In this document: positions 11,538-22,498 of the stretch, piece by piece
How positions within the stretch are numbered: the first letter of the stretch is position 1
Layout: every line of letters begins with the position of its first letter
Source: Cubamyces lactineus
Lineage: Eukaryota; Basidiomycota; Agaricomycetes; Polyporales; Polyporaceae
Direction: 5' to 3'
DNA length: 64,000 nucleotides
Assembly: GCA_022376465.1 (NCBI GenBank)
Contig: JACDTU010000015.1
Span: forward strand, 496,001 to 560,000
Position numbers and translations under genes: made by a program
The notes under the pieces: generated by a model
Database searches by the model: none
Told to the model about the DNA's origin: nothing
What the model saw: only the letters and a program-made list of their open reading frames with translations

Positions 11538-13278
11538 GGTCGGTACTTTGCAGTAGGATGCGTAGCAAGTAAGCTCCTGCTGGGTTCATCCTCCTGCCCC
11601 GTCGTATGCTTTTTGTACCACTCCATGCAGACGCACGCTGTGCTACCAGATGCACTCTGGCGCACATTCAACAGAAATGCGAAGTAGAGGGCACGGCGAT
11701 CGTCCATGTCGTGGGACCGACCCGCATGGCCCGTCTGTCACTCGACGGCCCCAGTCTGGACAGGTGACTCGGCGGAGCTCTCGAGCAGGAGAGAGGCGAC
11801 CAGTAGCCTTTGTCGAGAAAGTGCTAGGGGCGGCGGGGCCGCACTTTACGCACCGTAATGTTGACAGATCTGACTCGCCCCGCGCGGCCGGCAGGGGCGG
11901 TAGAAGTCATACGGGTCGAAGGAGTGCATGGCGCCGTGGCCCAAAGGGCCTAGTATGCAGCGCGGTGGGCGGAAGAACTGCTGCTGGTGCTGCGTCTGAG
12001 TGATGGATGTCCCTAGGGGAAGCGCGGACGAGCTTCGGGCGTGACATCACGAATATCACGAAGGCCAGAAGGGGAAGGATGGGCGAGCTCGTGGTATGAT
12101 ACAACCAGATCTACGGGGCCGCAGCTCGGATTGGGATATCCGATAGCGCCTAGGTGTTGATGGGCAGATGGCAGAGCCCCGAAGAGAACTCCTTGAGAGG
12201 AGGAAGTCTAGATGGCAGGCTAGCGTTTCAACGTTTGAACAGCACAAGGACAGCCTGCGGAGTGACGCAAGGTACCATAACAACTATTGATTACTCGAAC
12301 GGGTGCGCACATGGGGTGTCTTAGACAATAGAATTTCTTCAGATACCTCATCCAATGTCATCTTGAACGAGACACATACCAAAATTCTCCTTTGTGGCGG
12401 TCTTCCATTGCAGGGCGTCTACTAGCTAGCGGGCGGCCGCCCCGCCCTACTTGTGGCGCACAGACTAGACCTCAGCTGAGGGGACATCAGAATCCGATCT
12501 TCTACGTGCTAGAAATGCGGTTATATGGCACGGCACAAACAGGATGAGAATGTGCGACCGTCCACGACCGGAGCGTTTGCGTGCCGGGAGGCCATCCGGT
12601 GCCAGGCACCGCCACGCAGCACATAGAATCAGGCCAGGCGGGAATGACGTTGCTAGTCGGGTGGCGGAGCTAGCAGCTGCTACCGTCGGCATTCAGGAGG
12701 ACGCTGTGCCGTCAAGTTCCATCAACGCGGCCGAATGTATAGAACTATATAGAGTGAATAAGATCAATAGGCGTCTGCGAAAAAGAGGGTGGTCATGACT
12801 CACGAACGAGGCGACGGCGACATGCAGGTAACGCGCAGGGCGTCGCAGAATCCCGGCACGGCGCTCCGTGGGCACTAGGACCGCCAGGTGCGGTCATGAG
12901 GCGGATGTTACGGGCCTTGCATGTCGTTCTTTTTCTCGCGGGGACAAGAGCGTACTCTCCCTACGCTGGGTGCGCGGGGTATACATAGCGTCGCGAAGCC
13001 GACAAGGTTGGACGTCCACCCCTCCACTCTCACCTACATTCCACACCATGAGAACAGGCTGGTCGTAGCCGGTAGCCCGAGTCTCATCAGTCTCTGAGAG
13101 ACTCGCGCGTCGTATAAGACCGCATCGCCTTGTGGGCGTGCGCACGTTCGAACCCATCTGACGTCTGCAACCTGCGGCGCACCCACCGTAGCACCAGCAG
13201 CAGTGTAAGACCACCACTACTACTGGCAGCAGTGACACCACTACTACCACCACCAGTCGCAGCAAGTCATCCATCAGC
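11538..13278. other. intergenic between thaumatin-like 1 and the EthD-like gene
   Basis: Divergent promoters of the two neighbours must lie here. A TATA-like GTATACATA occurs near 12977. Just upstream of the next start codon (about 13187-13265) there is an imperfect CAC/CAG trinucleotide-rich stretch. No gene supported. Confidence 0.5.
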
Positions 13279-14001
13279 ATGACAACCCAATCTGACAAAC
13301 CAGGCCTCCTTTTCGTCTTCGGCGAGCCCGGGACTCTTCTCTCCGATGCCGAGTTCAACGACTGGTACGATAACGAGCATGTCCCCCTCCGCATGGCCAT
13401 CCCAGCCTTCCTCTCCACCTCGCGCTGGGTCGCGATGGACAGCGCGCGCCCGCGCTTCCTCGCGACGTACGACCTCGCGTCTACCGTAGTCCTCGAGCAG
13501 GCGCCGTACAACACGTTCGCGAGCACGCGCAGTCCGCGCGAGGCGGACGTCATCCGGCGCGTGCAGCTGCTGGATCGCAGGACGTACGTCGCGCTTGAAC
13601 CCGAGTTCCCCCCTGTGGCAGGGTACGATGTGTGCGAGCCGGGCTCGTGCCTCGTTACGATGCAGATCTCCATCCGACCAGAGCTCGAGGACGAGCTAAA
13701 TCGGTGGTACGCCGAAGAACACATTGAACTCCTCTCCAAGGTTCCTGGGTGGCGCCGCTCTCGGCGCTTCGTGCTCCAGAGCGCGGGTCCCGCGAAGGGT
13801 ACAGACGCAGCCGCCGTCGCGGAAAAAGGAGCGCCGCCGAAGTATCTGGCAGTGCACGAATGGTATTCGGCGGCGAGCTTCGAGACGGAGGAGTTTAAAC
13901 AGGCGACGAGTACGCCGTGGCGGATGCGGATGTTTGAGAGTGCAGATGTATGGGATGGGAGGCGGTGGGAGCTGATGAGGACGTGGTCGCAGGAGGGATA
14001 A
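13279..14001 (+). CDS. EthD-like dimeric alpha/beta-barrel protein with two repeats
   Basis: Single exon, 240 aa, ATG start. The sequence contains two related ferredoxin-like halves. The first runs from LLFVFGEPG through FNDWYDNEHVPLRMAIP (residues about 8-80). The second runs from CLVTMQISI through LNRWYAEEHIELLSKVPGW (about 125-225). The shared W-Y-x-x-E-H pattern followed by a hydrophobic helix and a strand is characteristic of the EthD/NIPSNAP-like dimeric alpha-beta barrel superfamily; two halves in one chain would form an intramolecular barrel. Members act in degradation of small aromatic or ether compounds or in secondary metabolism, but no substrate can be assigned. No signal peptide, so probably cytosolic. 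Confidence 0.7.
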   Translation: MTTQSDKPGLLFVFGEPGTLLSDAEFNDWYDNEHVPLRMAIPAFLSTSRWVAMDSARPRFLATYDLASTVVLEQAPYNTFASTRSPREADVIRRVQLLDRRTYVALEPEFPPVAGYDVCEPGSCLVTMQISIRPELEDELNRWYAEEHIELLSKVPGWRRSRRFVLQSAGPAKGTDAAAVAEKGAPPKYLAVHEWYSAASFETEEFKQATSTPWRMRMFESADVWDGRRWELMRTWSQEG

Positions 14002-14941
14002 TCAAGATGTCTCAAGAGCGGGTCGCATGAAGCTTCGAGATTCCAGTGTGCCATGTCGTGTGACTAGACTCGCGTCCAGGGTCGTCAAACTGGATCGTTG
14101 TAGTATTTTAGATCCAATTGTGTCGCAGTACAGTATGTACTTGGCCTGGATTGCGCTACTTCGAAGCCGCATCAGTTGCAATGTGAGATAGACAACGAAT
14201 CCCATGCAATAGCATCGAAAGAACCTACCCGAGCAGTTTTCCTGATTTGTATGATGGAATGGCTGACAGGCCTGAGATACACGTGTATTGACTATCTTCA
14301 AGTTCGCCTTCATCTTCGATGCTAGCGGGGCCCAGTGTGGTGTCTTTTCATTCTGGCCTACCAGATGCTATGCTGGGCCCTTCTCGCTGTCAGTATTGTT
14401 ACTAGATGCAGTAGATTGTGGGTTATTGTACGTACAGAATTTCATTGCGTGAGTCTTCGTGGTGGTTTTGGGAGCGTTGACGACCGTTCGGCATTGGCCG
14501 CCCTGAGTCCCTGACACACACTGTGAGCGCCTCTTTGAGGCGCCTATTGAAGCGCTTTCACGTGGAGTCCGAGCAGTGTCGGACATGGACTCTCTCCAGT
14601 CGACGGCTGCATCGTAAAGCGGACCACAAAAACAGTGCAAATCCTGCTCCTGATATGCAGTCGATGATTGGGATCACAACATTATCTATATCGAGCTAGC
14701 AGTTACAGAGATAAAGTGAGGTGCATGTAGGTGAACGAGAGGGGGAAGAGTAGCAGACTTGGGATGAAGATCGACCGAGCCATGCCAGGACGACGAAGAT
14801 TACCCTCCATCACCTAGCCACACTGAAGCTGCGCTCGGATGTGTAAGTGTGTGTGTGTGGGGGGGGGACCCCGAGACTCCGAGACAGAGAAAGTAAGAAT
14901 CGCCAAGACCAGCAGCGATCCTTCGCGTGTCCATCCGCTAA
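14002..14941. other. intergenic, convergent 3' ends
   Basis: Between the EthD-like gene (+) and FunK1 K1 (-). Contains a (GT)n-G9 run at 14847-14867; no gene seen. Confidence 0.6.
14847..14867. repeat. simple repeat (GT)6 followed by G9
   Basis: Alternating GT to 14858, then nine G (14859-14867). Confidence 0.85.
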
Positions 14942-17384
14942 TTAGTCTCGGAGAGCATCCGGGACGCGATCGTCTTGAGGCCAACTCTTCATCTGCTTGT
15001 AATAGCCCAAGAAGAGGTCGACCATGGCGTCATGAGAGGCCAACAGCGCAGCGTCGGATTCCATCTGGGCCCTTTCTGCGGGAGACATAGAGTCCGCTGG
15101 AGAAGAGCGAACGGTCGGAGTTGACGTCCGGTTACCAAGATGTTCTGCAAAGTCCTGTTCCACTGGAAATTTCACATTGGCAGTAGGAGAACGTGTTCGT
15201 CGATGCTCGTGGTCGTAGAGATAGTAATAGGCTTTGAGGGAGACGAGTATATCGTCGAGTAGGTCATTGATTGGATGCAGAACACGGTTTCCTTCTGTGA
15301 ACGGCTGAGGCGTCCCGGGTGCCTGCGGCTCGGGTTCCATGCGCGTCGAAGTCCCAATTGTCATGTGAATAGTAGGTGACGCATCCGCAAGAATCGACGA
15401 GGCTCTGAAAGGCTTTCTAGTCTCAGTAGAGGCGGGCTTCGATCGGTAGAATAGCAAGATTTGCGACCGCGGGTTTGTCAGAAGGCCATTCTTCATAGCT
15501 GCCATCTTCTCTCTGCCGCCATAGTACACACCGCCTTGCTGTTTGTAGGCGTTGAAATACTCGCGGATGAAATCGCGAACGTCGTAGCAATTGCTGGGAA
15601 GGTACCGGATGGCTTGATAGAGAAGTAGATGAAATATAGATTCCATATCATCCTGGACGGTGATCCTCTTATAGGGATGGCTCAAAGCGTTCGCCGACAT
15701 GAACTGCCATGTTCCCTATCAACGTGCAGTGGTCAGCTTGATGACAGAATTGATGTGAAGATAGGACTAAGCGTACGATGTGAATTGGTTGGGTTGTTCC
15801 CTCATCAACTTCGCCAGCATCGTCGACACGCTTCGCTAGCTCCCAGTCAGTGAGTAACGCTACCCGCACGACTCGCATCTCGCCACTGCGCGGGCTCCGC
15901 CTAAGCGTAGGATATATGAGCACGTTTCCTTCACTGATGTCGCGATGGATGAAACCCTTGCGAGTGAATGCTTCGCCATGCGCTGTGTATACGTGCGTAA
16001 GTGTTGGAGCTCGATGAAGATTAGGGGAAGAGCTTCAGTTGCATGAAAACGCACCTTTTATGACGCACATCAACAATCCTACCAGTTCGCAACCACGCTG
16101 GAAATTGCTCAACGGAAGGCCAACCTCGTTGACGACCAGACGGTAGTGATGATAGGTCCTAAGCGGAAAGATGAATCCGGGGTTCGACTGGTGCGTAGTG
16201 TGGGTTTCCTTCCAGAGCCTCTGAGAGAGCGTCTCCTGGTGTTCTACATGGCCATGGCAGCGAACAGTCGGAACGAATGGCACAGGACCGCCGTCGTCCT
16301 GGCTGTTCAGAATCTCGAGAACGCTTCCCTCCTGCTTGAGGCCAACACCGACGATGCGCCATACGTCCTTGAGGTATACGAATGAGCCGTACGGGTCGGC
16401 AGCGTCGATCGCGACATAGGTACGAGACCCGCGTCCAGCGAGTTCCGGAGCGTGGAAATGTGGCTTGCCGACGAGGAAGTAATGCGGCCCCTTCTTGGCG
16501 TCGTCAACTCGCAAACGCCAGAAGACTGCATCTTTGAGTGAGTGTGCAAACGCAGCGCGTGCATGCTCATGAAGGGCGGGAGCATCACCCATATTGACCG
16601 TCGGTGGCTTGGCACGCTCTCTCATAAGCACGTAGTCGGCGCTGCTAGGGAAGACGCGACTGGCAGTAGAGTCATGCCCACGCTGCTCAGGAGACATGCG
16701 AGCGAAACGCCAGATAAAGAGGAGAAGCTTTTGAGGTTCCGAGACGTAGTCGAAGGGCTCTGAGACGACATAACCAACGCGGTCCCAGCGAATGAGGCAA
16801 GCTTTAGTATCGAAGAAAAGGACAGTGAAGAGATGTGTGCGGTGTTGGCTGCTAAAAACGGACGTAGCGTCCGAGAGGATCCGTTGGAGGACGTCTTCTA
16901 ATTCTATACCATCCCCGCCTTCTGCGTCAGATTCGTATCTTCGTCGAATTGATTTCGATTCCCGAGCAAATGGATCGCCAGGCTCGTCAGTTCTATACTC
17001 GATCAGGAGTTCGGCATAGGTCCACTGCGTAGCTCCAGATACTCGCTCTGCTTCAGAACGTCGATACAAACAGGCCAACGCAGCAGTTGCTTGTTTGCGG
17101 ATGACCGGGTCATGGATAGCGACGTCGTTCGGCAAGAGCCACTGTCGGTTGAGGACGGCCAGCTATGATATCGTGTGAGCAATGAACGGAACGTCGCATG
17201 ATCAAAGATGCAACTAACTACGAACCAATTGCTGGAAATTTTCCGCGAGAGTGGTCGATGAGGTTTTGCGTGGCAAATTGAACGCCTCTATCCCGTAATG
17301 AATGCCATCTTCGTTCTCGGCCGGAGCAGGGAGAAAGCAGTCGACGAATCGCTCGTAAGGAACGAAGATTGACTTATGTTCCAT
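14942..17384 (-). CDS. FunK1-type fungal protein kinase K1 (short N-terminus, divergent)
   Basis: Model complement(join(14942..15715,15777..15982,16055..17162,17226..17384)), 748 aa. FunK1 kinases are a eukaryotic-like Ser/Thr kinase family of Agaricomycetes with unknown substrates. The core is present: beta-3 Lys in FVYLKDVWR, helix C Glu in QEGSVLEIL, VVNEVG hinge region, HRDISEGN catalytic loop and TDWELAK (DFG equivalent). Odd features: the segment read as RQPDRT just before GTWQF in its paralogues is TTQPIHI here; the pre-kinase motif reads LLIEYR instead of LSIECK; and the C-terminus ends at DRVPDALRD without the basic NLS-like tail. K1 and K5 share a short first exon and an identical 1,108-nt second exon, so they form one clade. 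The start at 17384 (MEHKS) is chosen because upstream frame extension lacks ATG. Confidence 0.75.
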
Positions 17385-18353
17385 GTCTTGAGATTGCACT
17401 CAGCTATGAGCGATTCTAGATCGATTGGATAGACCAATGATAGAATTACGCACGAAGGAATGGGAGGGGGAGGGGGTGAAGAACCTGCACAAGACACTGA
17501 GAGAGCTTAGCCACCGCCACGGAGACCGGGGGACGCTGAAGCCGTACTCCGCTTACATACTCTCGGCAATCTGCTCATACAAATCTGCTGCCTCTGGTCG
17601 ATTGAGCTATCTCGATGAGGCTTTCAAATAAGGCAGATAACCTTGTGTATATTGTGTTGAATGGCCTGTCAAGCATGATCTTGCGCAAGGCCAGTTCCAG
17701 CTCAAGGGAGAGGTCTCGGAGAGGATACTTCAAGTCACAGATGGAGCATGTCACATTCCCTGTCAGGATTATTCGCTCCCACAGAATATTGTGATGCCGG
17801 ATAACGTGAGATAACGGTGAGACTTCATATAGAGCACGACAAGATAAAGACAGTGGCGATGAGAGACAAGTGCAAGTCTGCGTTGAGCGCTTGGCCGCCG
17901 TGGCGTCAGAAGGGCACAGAATAAAGCACGCGAGAACGACAATGTCTGAGAGCGAAACGACCGCGTCCGAGAATATCGACAGATCGTTGCGAGTGCCCGC
18001 AGGCTGGTCGCGTGAGTTATGCAGCTGCAAGACTGGTGCGAGCGCCTCGCGATTTGGTGCGTCACTCCGCCAGACTCCTTTCGAGTCGATGTCACCATGT
18101 AATTGTGGGCGTTCAACGTCCAGCAAAGATATGATAGGGTAGTACAAGTGGATTGGAGCTATATATGCTGAGGTGCTCGCATTGTCGCGGTAACGGTAAA
18201 AGTAGTAGTATACTAGGGTCTGAGGGAGACGTGAATCAGTCTAGGAGCCTGCGCGCCGCCGAGAAGTTGGGATTCGGACATATTGATTCGAGTTCTGGGC
18301 GCGAAGGGGATCGTTGGTGTGCGACTTCGTACGACAGCAAGCGAACGGCGCAG
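17385..18353. other. upstream region of K1, downstream of K2
   Basis: No supported gene. The shared FunK1 upstream block found at other copies is not recognisable here. Confidence 0.5.
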
Positions 18354-21300
18354 TTAAGGTCCACCACTGCTACTACGGCCGCGCTTCGTATCACGGCCAG
18401 ATGCTTCGAATGTGCTATCCGCGCTGCGTTTCATCCCGGTGTCAATCGTGATGAGCCCCCGTTCGTTCTTTGGCCTGTAGTTGGCAGGGAGCTGATCAGG
18501 GCAACGGTCGTGTGTAGGCCAGTCACTTCTCCAGTAGTAAGCCGTAAATAGCTGCGACAATTTGACGTGGTCGGCCACAGACGCCGCGAGCACCTCCAGT
18601 TCCTCCCGTCTCTCCGGGGTCAATTGTTCGGTGGCGGCATTGCCTGCGGAAGGGTGTTCCAATACCGCCTTCTGCTTGCGAGCCTCCATCCTAGCATGAA
18701 GAGTTTTGCGGCCCTTGGTCCGCGCCTGAGGCATCTTCTTCATGGGCCGCGAGGCTTTGCTCTTTCGTTCCGAAGGGAGATCGGTGTCTTCTGGGACATA
18801 GAGTTTATAGTACGCGCTGAGTCGTTGAAGAAAGTCGCCGAACAGTTTGTTGATCGGGTGAGGTTTACGTGGCAGAGGCTTCTCTTTTTGAAGGTCTGAT
18901 GGCTTCGGAGAACCCGGTGAGGAGACGACGTCGCAGGCAGCAAGTGTGGAAGGAGAACATGACGTAGGAAGCTTCTCATGCTTAGAGGTGGATGGAGACG
19001 TCTTGTGCTTGCCCGTCCGTTTAGCGGGAAGCAAGTAGAAGCGAAGAGGGAGGTCTCCCACGGGCACGGTCAGCTTCCCCAGGCGCATCGTAACGAGCTT
19101 CTTCTCGCCCCCGTAGGTGACTCCATTGTAGTCTTCGTACCCATCGAAATAGAGGTCCATGAATCGACCAACATCAGATAAGTTGTTGGGGAGAAATCGA
19201 ACAGCGTAGTAGAGCAGGAGGTGGAACAACGACTCGATGTCGTCTTGCACAAGGATTCTTTTGTGCGGGTGTCTCAGCGCATTGGCAGACATGAACTGCC
19301 ACGTTCCCTAACTACATGTTAGTACAGGAGCGAAATGACGCAGATCAAGAGGGTTCTTACAGTGCGGTCCGGTTGACGAGGCTTCTCGTCGGGTTCGTCG
19401 ACGCGCTTCGCCAACTCCCAATCGGCTAACAGGGGCAATCGATCTTCCTCGAGTTCTCCGTTCTCTCCCACAGTGACCTTCGGATAGATCAGGACATTCC
19501 CTGCGCTTATATCCCGGTGGATGAGCTTCTTCCGGTTATATGCCTCGCCATGTGCTGGAAAGCATCAGTATGAGACAATGGAATGAAACGTGTGGAGACT
19601 GACTGTCAATGATCATTGAGAACAAGCCGACAAGCTCTTGCATGTTCGTGAACTTGCTCATGGGGATCCCGACCTCGTTGACGACGAGGCGGTAGTGCCG
19701 ATGCGTCTTCAGCGGGCACTCCTCGGATCTGCCTGGATTCTTCAACCGCCAGATCTCCTGTGACCGCGTGATCTGCTTTTCGACGTCGCCATGACAGCGA
19801 ACCGTTGGAACGAAAGGAACAGGGCCACCGTCTTCGTCGCTGTTGAGCCTCTCCAGAATCTTGCCCTCCTGTTCGATACCAACGTGTGCGACGCGCCAAG
19901 CATCCTTCACGTAAACGAAGGGCCCCTGTGGATCTGCCTCGTCGATAGCGATGAACGTTTGTGTCCCGCGTCCCGCGAGTCCAGATGCAATGAAGTGAGG
20001 TCTGCCAACAAGGAAGTATCGAGGACCCTTCTCGACGTCGTCAACTCGCAGCCGCCAACAGATAGCACCTTCTTTGAGCGAGTTGGCAAAGCCTGCACGC
20101 GCGTGGTCTCCAGGAATGCCAGTGGTCTCAACGTCCTCTCCCGCACCGGCCTCGTGAATCTCGCAGTCGATGTCTTCGCCTGTGTGCTGTGATGCTTCTT
20201 CTGAATCTTCAGTCTCCCAATCACTACCGTCCACTGGCTCAACATCCGCCAACTCTGGTATAGAATCGTCATCATTCGGGTCGCCCTCTTCAATGTTGGC
20301 TCTGTTCTCTCCTTCGCTCGTCGTCCCCTCTTCGTCGTCGGCATCGTCTTGTTTCTCATTTGCAACCTTCACAGCGGGGTTGACCGCACGCTCCACCATC
20401 AACCGGAACTGCTCGCTGTCTGCGGAGATACGCGTGGCCGTCGGGTCATGTCCACGCTGCTCGGGAGACATACGACCGAAGCGCCAGATGAACAGACCCA
20501 ACATGTCCGGGTTTTCGACGTAGTCGAACGGCTCTGTCACAACTACACCGGAGCGGTCCCAGCGAAGGATACGAGCATTCTTGCCGAACATTATGAGCAT
20601 GAAGTGATGCATCCGCCGTTGGTTGTCGAAGATGAGGACTGAGTAGCACATGATCTGCCCAAGGATCGCTTTGCGGATGTCGGACTGAGGCTCGTAATTG
20701 CCAGAGGAGTTCTTCTGATCGAATGGATCCTGCTTGACTTCTTCAGTCTTGCACTCGATCGGGAGCTCCATGTAACCCCATCTTGTCTTCTTGCCAACGC
20801 CTGGTGCATCGGAGCGCCGATAGATTCCTGCATCGACAACCTGCTTGTTTTTCGAATTGGGATCGGCCGTAGACGCGTTGGAAATCGCCTTGTCTTCGGG
20901 AAGTAGCCAATCGTGGTTCAACGCGGCCACCTTTGGAGGATTCAGCAAAGACACAAGCAGCTTTGTCGAGGAACATCAAGCATACCAGAGAAGGGTACAT
21001 ATTCGACTCCGGCTTCGTTGCTACCGCCGAGAAGTCGAGAGCCTTGAGTTGAGCAGTGGGCTCTTCCACCCCGAAAGGGGCAGGGACGAACCACTTCATG
21101 AACTCGTCGTACTGCACGATGATCGCCTTTCCAGTCATGCTGAGGCGGGCGATTCGTTGTCGTTCTCTAGCTAGGGGTTTCTGAACGGACGCGAAGCTCT
21201 GGGAGTGGTAGTACGACCTCTTGCCAATAGGGGAAGCGTCGTTAGGAGAGAAAGGCTGAGTAGGAGCAGGAAGAGCACCAGAAGTGGTGGTCGACGCGGA

Positions 21301-21453
21301 AGTTGCACGGGACTCGTTTTCCCGGGTGCTCGAAGAAGGTGGATCGACGTGTGGCTCTCGAATGCGGTCAGGGCTCGGGAGCCGAGGAGGCGGGGCAAAT
21401 GGAAGACGAGTAGCTCGAGGTATACCTGCAGATGAGCCGGAGGGGTCAGACAT
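18354..21453 (-). CDS. FunK1-type fungal protein kinase K2
   Basis: Model complement(join(18354..19307,19361..19554,19604..20930,20987..21453)) with exon 1 ending at 20986, about 980 aa. The N-terminus is Ser/Pro-rich, followed by the pre-kinase module (GYMELPIECK, then ILGQIMCYS) and an acidic insertion rich in Asp/Glu that other copies lack. The kinase core has RGTQTFIAID, FVYKDAWR-type beta-3 (FVYVKDAWR), HRDISAGNVLIYP, LLADWELAK and RQPDRT|GTWQFMSANAL. The C-terminus carries KRSAD...TKRGR, a bipartite basic tail. Exon 3 is 194 nt as in most copies. All catalytic residues are present, so an active kinase is plausible. The TATA-like box of its paralogues is altered upstream (see regulatory entry). 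Confidence 0.85.
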
Positions 21454-21512
21454 GACGGGCAGTCAAGACGAGGTGGTGGTAGTAAGAGAAGACGCACGGG
21501 CGAGCGACGGGA

Positions 21513-21566
21513 GGGTTATGAGTGTCTGCAGCCAACAAGTTAGCCACAGGAAGCGCCGTATGGCTA
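21513..21566 (-). promoter_or_regulatory. core promoter block of K2
   Basis: Contains TTAGCC (21539-21544) and GGCTAA (21561-21566). The TATA-like position (21513-21518) reads ATAACC on the coding strand instead of the ATAAAT seen at five paralogues, and the third half-site is mutated to GGCTGC. Confidence 0.5.
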
Positions 21567-22091
21567 AATCCTGTGATTGATGTTGAACTTTGAGCGCTAG
21601 GACAAAGAGATTTGCGCATAGCCGAGCTCACTCACTGACCAAATTGCAGGACAATGGGAGTCTGGGATAGAAATGAGCGCGGAGGACAGGCGATCGCGGG
21701 GCTCCGGCTCACGCGTGTGACGCTCGATCTGAGACAATTGGTCAGCACTTTGACATCTCCGCTGCTCGCCAAAGCTCAACGGACCTTTGTTGCAGGGTAT
21801 ACTCGCGAACACTCACGAAAGGTGCGTGCGGCGCAAACAGTGGAACGAACGAAATAGACGGGCGCCTACTCTGGTTGCTGGCTTGCATGCGGGAGGAACG
21901 GTCACGTGTGCGTAATACCCCGTCACACTCGCTGCAACTCTCGAGCATTTGGTGGCTGTGCACGCAGTTGCTACCTGGTACTTAAGCGCACCATCGGATA
22001 CGATTGATACGGCCAGAAACTGAAGTTGCGCTTGACTGTCTTAGAACGGCTGTCCAATTAACTGGACGGTGTTCAAGTTGTCATGAGTATT

Positions 22092-22200
22092 GGCATTCGC
22101 ATTCGGGCCGCTGTTCCCTGTGGTACACGCGGTGAGTGCTGTAGGCTTACACCATGACCAGGTTATCGCACAGCAGACGTGCTGAAGTAGCTGTAGTTCA
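22092..22200 (-). pseudogene. thaumatin-like gene relic (end of exon 10/exon 9)
   Basis: Similar to 26230-26335 in thaumatin-like 2: the GCATTCGGxC stretch, the CTGTGGTACACGC acceptor region and the GACGTxCTGAAGTAxCTGTAG exon 9 donor region. Only this small part remains. Confidence 0.6.
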
Positions 22201-22498
22201 GAGCGAACACTTCATATCGCGCAATTTACAAACATGATGATGGCGTACCCCACAAAAGTCCGGAAGAAAAGCATATTCTAGGTGATGCACTGGCACTCAG
22301 TAAGTGCATATGGTCGTCTTTGAGGATTGATTCGTACAGTCCAAGTCAGCTACAATTCGAGATGGTATATACATCAGGCGGGTATGATAGAGCAGGATAC
22401 TTGTATGTGGGCGTGAGAGGGAAGACTACGATCATTGATGGAGAGAGGTATGTGGAGGAGAGTGACGGTCAGGATAGGATGTGTATGAGAGGCCTTCA

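Larger units (their letters stand above)
21454..22498. repeat. FunK1 upstream duplicon (K2 copy) plus downstream spacer of K3
   Basis: From 21497 to about 22045 the DNA is closely similar to blocks upstream of K3, K4, K6 and K7, including the landmark GACAATGGGAGTCTGGGATA (21651-21670). It ends near a thaumatin relic at 22092-22200. 22201-22498 is the 3' flank of K3. Confidence 0.75.

Noticed and set aside
13187..13265. CAC/CAG-rich stretch as a coding His/Gln repeat
   Set aside because: It lies directly upstream of the EthD-like ATG in the presumed 5' untranslated region and is not continuous with a supported frame.
21654..21857. Small open frame MGVWDRNE... recurring in five FunK1 upstream blocks (also 25606, 35592, 43687, 48454)
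   Set aside because: Differences among the copies are mostly amino-acid changing and the C-terminal end varies, so conservation is explained by recent DNA duplication rather than by selection on a protein. Transcription would be needed to reopen this.
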